This document shows positions 6,137 through 7,907 of a DNA stretch of 7,907 nt, one piece after another. Location: the NCBI GenBank assembly GCA_946480675.1, contig CAMLKS010000101.1:1-7907 (forward strand), in the 5' to 3' direction. The DNA is from an uncultured Bacteroidota bacterium (lineage in GTDB: Bacteria > Bacteroidota > Bacteroidia > Chitinophagales > Chitinophagaceae). The notes under the pieces were generated by a model, which had not been told where the DNA came from, did no database searches, and saw only the letters and a list, made by a program, of their open reading frames with translations. The position numbers were made by a program, and so were the translations under genes. The first letter of the stretch is position 1. Each line of letters begins with the position of its first letter.

Positions 6137-7240
6137 TTACATCGGCTTGCCCGTAGCGGGGTTTATCCGGAAGGTAAAGAACTGCGCTGCTCCTATGTTG
6201 CCGGTAATGATATAGGCATTGCTGCGTGCATCGTATAAAAGGGTGCGCACTTCTTTGCTGCGTTCGTCGTTATATTGTTGCTGCCACATAATGTTGCCAT
6301 TGGCATTATAGCGCACAGCAAAGAGCTTATTGCCATCGGTACTTCCTGCCACCGTGAAACCGCCATCGCTATTAACTGTCATAGCCATATACTGTCCCGG
6401 TGTTTCGTAGTTATATGGCAGGTCTTTCCGCCATGCTTCCTGCCCCAGTATGTTATGCTTCACTATGAAGCTCTGCGCAATGGGTGTTTGCGTAGTGATG
6501 CAGGTAATGAATGCACCCTCTGCCAGCTCTACGCTTTGCGATGGGTAGGTATTATCATATATCTCGTTGCTGGTAGATATTGTGGTCTGAAACTGTGGTC
6601 CGCCATAATCATTTGTTTTTGCCAATACCACCTGCGATGGATTGCTTACCGTTCCCATCACCAGCACATCGCCACTGCCACATGCTACAATATCTATCGG
6701 GTTATCATCACCCCCGGTATTAAAGTCTGTATTGCCCTGCCACAAGCTATCGCCATCGGCATTTATTTTCAGCACCATAGCACTTGCATGGTACGTGCCC
6801 AGCACATAAAAGTTATCATCCCGGCTCCTGATTATTTTATATGCTCTGCCTTGTTGTATCGTTTTCTTGAACAGCACATTGCCATTTGCATCCAGCTTCA
6901 TAAACAACTTACCTGCGTCATCACTGCCACATACCAGTATATCACCGTTTGCTGTTTCTATGGCCGATGCTATGGTAGCGTGGTTGTCGTTTGCATATAC
7001 CTTTTGCCATATGGTATTGCCTTGCTGGTCGGTCTTTACAACGAGTAGTTTTTGCGCTGCAGATGTGCCGCAATGCAGTAGCTTGCCATCCTGCAGTATA
7101 ATGCTGGCGCCTGCTCCCGGCGCTATTTTTCCGCTGTATTGATAATATGTAGGCGTAGCTGCCTGTGGTTTTATTGTGTCTTCTTTTTTGCACGAAACGG
7201 CTAACAACGCAATGCTAAGGGTAGATATGAACAAACGCAT
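6137..7240 (-). CDS. Predicted lipoprotein with seven repeats, probable beta-propeller
   Basis: A 367-residue predicted lipoprotein. The signal peptide is 1-16, with lipobox AVSC and lipidated Cys17, and KKED follows, matching the Bacteroidota surface-export pattern. The rest is a seven-fold repeat of about 48 residues whose core is a strand, a polar turn with Gly-Asn, then a Trp/aromatic strand. Copies start near 65 (VVKTDQQGNTIWQKVY), 112 (FMKLDANGNVLFKK), 155 (MVLKINADGDSLWQ), 204, 258 (FIVKHNILGQEAW), 306 (FAVRYNANGNIMWQQQY) and 353 (FTFRINPATG, lacking the Trp strand). Gly-rich strands such as GDILVCGS precede the copies. Seven units suggest a closed seven-bladed propeller with the last blade shared between the termini. 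No catalytic motif is evident, so binding or cell-surface adhesion is more plausible than catalysis. A weak -7-like TAATTTTA lies at 7266-7273 on this strand. Confidence 0.85.
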   Translation of the reverse strand: MRLFISTLSIALLAVSCKKEDTIKPQAATPTYYQYSGKIAPGAGASIILQDGKLLHCGTSAAQKLLVVKTDQQGNTIWQKVYANDNHATIASAIETANGDILVCGSDDAGKLFMKLDANGNVLFKKTIQQGRAYKIIRSRDDNFYVLGTYHASAMVLKINADGDSLWQGNTDFNTGGDDNPIDIVACGSGDVLVMGTVSNPSQVVLAKTNDYGGPQFQTTISTSNEIYDNTYPSQSVELAEGAFITCITTQTPIAQSFIVKHNILGQEAWRKDLPYNYETPGQYMAMTVNSDGGFTVAGSTDGNKLFAVRYNANGNIMWQQQYNDERSKEVRTLLYDARSNAYIITGNIGAAQFFTFRINPATGKPM

Positions 7241-7337
7241 GGCTGACGTGTTTTAAGTGTTATTTTAAAATTACGCCCGTGTTATGGTTTTGTTATGTTA
7301 AGTTTTGCCCTGCTCGAAAAAGATAACATTGGCGGTG

Positions 7338-7358
7338 TTGGTTGATTGGTTGATTGGT
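7338..7358 (+). repeat. Left arm of 21-bp inverted repeat, 8-base periodic
   Basis: TTGGTTGATTGGTTGATTGG at 7338-7357 plus one T is built from tandem GGTTGATT units. Its reverse complement matches 7456-7476 with 2 mismatches, including a perfect 15-base core (7341-7355 with 7459-7473). The two arms are separated by 97 bases that contain the pyk terminator. Confidence 0.75.
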
Positions 7359-7372
7359 GTGGTAAATGAAAC

Positions 7373-7410
7373 ACAAAAAAGGAGGGGATAACACCATGTG
7401 TTATCCCCTT
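7373..7410 (-). terminator. Rho-independent terminator downstream of pyk
   Basis: A perfect 11-bp stem, GGGGATAACAC (7384-7394) with GTGTTATCCCC (7398-7408), extends by one A-T pair. The loop is only 3 bases. On the minus strand the stem is followed by TCCTTTTTTGTGT, a good U-tract. It lies 59 bases after the pyk stop codon and should end pyk transcription before the lipoprotein gene. Confidence 0.9.
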
Positions 7411-7455
7411 GACTTAAATATCTGCCAGTTAACTTAGCTGCCTATTTACTTATTA

Positions 7456-7476
7456 ACTAATCAACCAATCAACTAA
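7456..7476 (-). repeat. Right arm of 21-bp inverted repeat, overlapping the pyk stop codon
   Basis: ACTAATCAACCAATCAACTAA is the partner of 7338-7358. On the minus strand it reads as degenerate 8-base units (TTAGTTGA, TTGGTTGA, TTAGTTAA). The pyk stop codon TGA (complement at 7469-7471) lies inside it, so the repeat supplies the last codons and stop of pyruvate kinase. Confidence 0.75.
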
Positions 7477-7907
7477 CCCTCGTTATCTTCAGCATATTGG
7501 TAGGGCCATGTTCTGCTATCGGTGTGCTACCTGTGTTTACAGCTACATCACCGGCTTTCAGCAGGCCTTTTTCTTTTAGTATGGCCATCTGGTCGGAAAA
7601 GATTTTATCAATGCTTTCCTCGTGTGCATAGAAGAAAGCCTGCACACCCCAGCTAAGGCTCAGTTGGTTTACCAATGTTTGTGTTTTAGTGAAAATGTAT
7701 AATGGCGAACGCGGACGGAAGCTGGAAAGCATAAAGCCCGTGTAGCCCGATTGGGTCATGCCTATCAATGCATTAGCTTTAATGTCTTTAGCTATTTCGC
7801 AGGCATTATAGCACAGCGCATCGCTCAAAAACGATGGGGAGTGTGCCTGGGGTACCAGGTTGCGGTTATATACTATTTCTTCTTTCTCCACCTCGCCTAT
7901 AATGCTC
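7469..7907 (-). CDS. pyk: Pyruvate kinase, C-terminal part (runs off right edge)
   Basis: Pyruvate kinase transfers phosphate from phosphoenolpyruvate to ADP as the last step of glycolysis. Only about the last 145 residues are here, roughly a third of a normal enzyme. The frame continues unbroken to the edge, reading SIIGEVEKEE before the GTG at 7889-7891, so that GTG is an internal valine and not a start. What is visible is the C-terminal domain: ANALIGMTQSGYTGFMLSSFRP and PLYIFTKTQ match the family's conserved TxSGxTAxxxSxxRP and PIxAxT region, and GDVAVNTGSTPIAEHGPTNMLKI is the typical final strand-loop. The catalytic barrel is outside the window. The gene ends TRVS-stop inside a repeated sequence and is followed by a strong terminator. 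Confidence 0.95.
   Translation of the reverse strand, partial: SIIGEVEKEEIVYNRNLVPQAHSPSFLSDALCYNACEIAKDIKANALIGMTQSGYTGFMLSSFRPRSPLYIFTKTQTLVNQLSLSWGVQAFFYAHEESIDKIFSDQMAILKEKGLLKAGDVAVNTGSTPIAEHGPTNMLKITRVS

Noticed and set aside
6275..7048. A 257-codon open frame on the plus strand inside the propeller lipoprotein gene
   Set aside because: The opposite frame has a signal peptide and seven internal repeats; this one is rich in His, Cys and Tyr with no domain, so it is a shadow frame.
7469..7891. A complete 140-codon gene starting at GTG 7891
   Set aside because: The frame is open past the GTG to the window edge and the sequence is the C-terminal domain of pyruvate kinase, so this is a truncated view of a longer gene.

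Overview
This window looks like a chromosomal housekeeping region of a Bacteroidota bacterium, probably from the Chitinophagaceae or a nearby group; the family placement is inference. The evidence is a DUF4270-type lipoprotein, two lipoproteins with Lys/Asp/Glu residues directly after the lipobox cysteine (the Bacteroidota surface-export pattern), a TAnnTTTG-type -7 promoter element, little visible Shine-Dalgarno sequence, and a gene order (panC / short starch-synthase-like protein / DUF4270 / glmS) that I recall as recurring in this phylum. No phage, transposase, CRISPR array, rRNA or tRNA is visible.

Left half, minus strand, read right to left: a short GT5 starch-synthase-like protein (4702 to 3878), a DUF4270 lipoprotein (3840 to 2437, TTG start), glmS (2422 to 584), then the first 166 codons of metK (499 to the left edge). 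The first three are separated by only 37 and 14 bases and are probably one transcript. An 84-base gap with a hairpin precedes metK. GlmS makes glucosamine-6-phosphate for peptidoglycan and lipopolysaccharide, so the cluster mixes envelope precursor supply, a surface lipoprotein of unknown function and a glycosyltransferase-like protein that seems to have lost its catalytic motifs.

Middle, plus strand: after a 116-base divergent promoter region come panC (pantothenate synthetase) and, 2 bases after its stop, a GNAT acetyltransferase. They are almost certainly cotranscribed.

Right part, minus strand: a lipoprotein with seven repeats that looks like a seven-bladed beta-propeller lies tail-to-tail with the GNAT gene. 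Upstream is a 228-base intergenic region with a strong terminator and a pair of 8-base-periodic inverted repeats, followed by the C-terminal part of pyruvate kinase, which runs off the right edge.

The items most worth a second look are the degenerate single-domain GT5 protein in its conserved cluster, the departure of the MetK reading frame from its family close to the left edge, and the inverted repeats around the pyk terminator, one of which contains the pyk stop codon.
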